NCBI GenBank assembly: GCA_020024475.1
Contig: JAHHTS010000102.1
Location: 1-7,769, forward strand
Length of the DNA stretch: 7,769 nucleotides
From: Oscillospiraceae bacterium
GTDB lineage: Bacteria > Bacillota > Clostridia > Oscillospirales > Ruminococcaceae
Direction: 5' to 3'
The notes beneath the pieces were generated by a model. The model saw only the letters and a list, made by a program, of their open reading frames with translations. It was not told the origin of the DNA and did not search any database. The position numbers were made by a program, and so were the translations under genes. Shown here piece by piece: positions 7,736 through 7,769 of the stretch. Each line of letters begins with the position of its first letter. Within the stretch, counting starts at the first letter, position 1.

Positions 7736-7766
7736 TTTCTACTTTATTTTTTTTGATGTATCTTTG
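7736..7766 (+). promoter_or_regulatory. Bacteroides-type -33/-7 promoter for the next downstream gene
   Basis: A full match to the Bacteroidota primary-sigma -7 element TAnnTTTG is present as TATCTTTG (7759-7766). TTTC at 7736-7739 is one base from the -33 element TTTG, and the 19-nt spacing is within the usual range. The surrounding sequence is strongly A/T-rich, with long A and T runs, as is common at such promoters. It points rightward out of the window, so transcription would start a few bases beyond the right edge and serve a separate unit not seen here. Confidence 0.65.
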
Positions 7767-7769
7767 CCT

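Larger units (their letters stand above)
7308..7769. other. Non-coding AT-rich region downstream of the operon
   Basis: These 462 nt contain no open frame of useful length with a recognisable product on either strand. The first 214 nt (7308-7521) show only very short frames and no strong hairpin; a GGATATCC palindrome at 7435-7442 is too short to interpret. The rest holds the inverted repeat at 7522-7567, a second copy of TTGCAGATT at 7608-7616, and a promoter at the extreme right end. The tract separates this operon from the next transcription unit and probably contains its 3' untranslated region. Confidence 0.7.

Overview
The window looks like an AT-rich chromosomal segment from a gut-type Bacteroidota, most likely order Bacteroidales. 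The evidence is a SusC/SusD pair, an anti-sigma factor of the FecR/DUF4974 type, AT-rich translation starts without Shine-Dalgarno sequences, and a Bacteroides-type -33/-7 promoter at the right edge. I cannot name a genus from the sequence.

Layout, all genes on the + strand: (1) the 3' part of a fecR-like anti-sigma factor gene, cut by the left edge (2-820); (2) a 163-nt spacer (821-983); (3) an operon of a full-length SusC-like TonB-dependent transporter with an N-terminal STN signalling domain (984-4472), a SusD-like lipoprotein (4477-6150, 4-nt gap), a fasciclin (FAS1) domain lipoprotein (6153-6815, 2-nt gap) and a small unassigned lipoprotein (6858-7307, 42-nt gap); (4) 462 nt of non-coding, AT-rich DNA (7308-7769). 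The last region holds one strong inverted repeat (7522-7567) and, at its very end, a promoter for whatever follows.

The genes read as one substrate-sensing and uptake unit. SusC and SusD would form the outer-membrane 'pedal-bin' importer. The STN domain of SusC would contact the periplasmic C-terminal domain of the FecR protein when substrate is bound, releasing a partner ECF sigma factor that is expected just upstream, outside the window. The two extra lipoproteins would be accessory binding or adhesion proteins. No glycoside hydrolase, lyase, sulfatase or peptidase gene lies in the window, so the substrate cannot be inferred.

The most interesting points are the enzyme-free SusCD-FAS1 layout, the unassigned fourth protein, the related folds of the FecR C-terminal and SusC N-terminal domains, and the long hairpin in the 3' region. 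I found no mobile element, CRISPR array, tRNA or rRNA.
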